A stretch of 21,745 nt of DNA from Verrucomicrobia subdivision 6 bacterium (lineage in GTDB: Bacteria; Verrucomicrobiota; Verrucomicrobiia; Methylacidiphilales; Verrucolacustridaceae): assembly GCA_945866245.1 (NCBI GenBank), contig CAMBGW010000010.1, positions 1 to 21,745 on the forward strand, given 5' to 3'. Within the stretch, counting starts at the first letter, position 1, and each line of letters begins with the position of its first letter. The notes beneath the pieces were generated by a model that saw only the letters and a program-made list of their open reading frames with translations, searched no databases and was not told the origin of the DNA. A program made the translations under genes and the position numbers. This document shows, in pieces, positions 21,190 through 21,745 of the stretch.

Positions 21190-21304
21190 TCTGGCGACGA
21201 CCTACTCTCGCGTGCCCTATAGACGCACTACCATCGGCGATGTCGCGTTTCACTTCCGGGTTCGATATGGGACCGGGTGGGACCACGACTCTAAGGCCAC
21301 CAGA
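21190..21304 (-). rRNA. 5S ribosomal RNA
   Basis: About 115 bases. The 5' end TCTGGTG (from 21304) pairs with CGCCAGA at the 3' end (21190). Inside are the conserved GTGGTCCCACC-like helix, the CCGAACCCGGAAGTGAAAC region and the CGCCGATGGTAGT loop. Ends are placed by the terminal stem and may be off by one or two bases. It follows the 23S gene by about 235 bases and is the last gene of the rRNA operon. Confidence 0.95.
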
Positions 21305-21538
21305 CCACTGTTCCTCTCAGGGAAATCCCCCCTCCTGGAAAAGGCCGTCTGTCGGCTTTCGTCACTTTCGTTTTCAAAGAATCCCGCGGGGATTCCCTGA
21401 TAACTGCGCAAAATAGATTCAACTTCTGCCGAGACGCTGGAAATAAAATCAGCGACTCATTGCGAATCAAAAAAACTCAGTGAATTGTCCGCCGGCGACC
21501 CGCTCCCCGAGGGAAGCGGACCGCATCGCGGAAAATCC
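21305..21538 (-). other. 23S-5S spacer with processing-type hairpins
   Basis: No gene is seen. On the minus strand CCGCTTCC-CTCG-GGGAGCGG (21519-21500) forms an 8-pair hairpin just after the 23S end, and AATCCC-CGC-GGGATT (near 21382-21396) another. Such stems suit rRNA processing. No tRNA is found in the spacer. Confidence 0.6.

Positions 21539-21745
<207 letters not shown>

Noticed and set aside
21212..21400. Plus-strand open frame of 62 codons
   Set aside because: It lies across the 5S rRNA gene and its spacer on the other strand and has no protein-like features.

Overview
This is a gene-dense bacterial chromosomal window with an estimated GC content in the mid-50s percent. It most resembles the Verrucomicrobiota / PVC group. 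The main clues are a SWIB-domain protein, a small basic AT-hook plus winged-helix protein, weak use of Shine-Dalgarno sites outside the atp operon, and a compact layout. That placement is inference; the 3' end of 23S rRNA at the right edge would settle it.

Left part (1-9340): tatC (running off the left edge) is translationally coupled to a 5-formyl-THF cyclo-ligase gene. Next come a NAPE-PLD-like metallo-hydrolase, a secreted NlpC/P60-like protein, and a fabI-HAD phosphatase pair sharing a GTGA overlap. These are followed by a TerC/Alx-type membrane protein, a membrane-anchored GH73-type glucosaminidase and a Coa1-like membrane protein. Two overlapping genes then form a likely pterin module: a divergent dihydropteroate-synthase-like protein and a PTR1-like reductase. 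A YeeZ-like NAD(P)-binding protein is convergent with them.

Middle (9369-13861): tRNA-Ser(UGA) is followed by the AT-hook/wHTH gene. A minus-strand operon cofG-cofH-SWIB ends at a clear rho-independent terminator; cofG and cofH make the deazaflavin FO. Diverging from cofG are psd and pssA, consecutive enzymes of phosphatidylethanolamine synthesis in reverse pathway order, overlapping by 13 bases.

Right part (13880-21745): a complete minus-strand F1Fo ATP synthase operon atpB-E-F-H-A-G-D-C has an unusually short delta subunit. Upstream, on the opposite strand, lies a VapBC-type toxin-antitoxin pair, followed by a minus-strand 23S-5S rRNA end with a strong terminator.

The plus strand is strongly C-rich over G in most sampled stretches whichever strand is coding, so the minus strand (rRNA, atp) is probably the replication leading strand. 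The toxin-antitoxin pair lacks this skew and looks acquired. The points most worth following up are the pterin module, FO synthesis in a probable verrucomicrobial genome, and a recurring pattern of -10-like boxes 6-8 bases before start codons that suggests leaderless transcripts.
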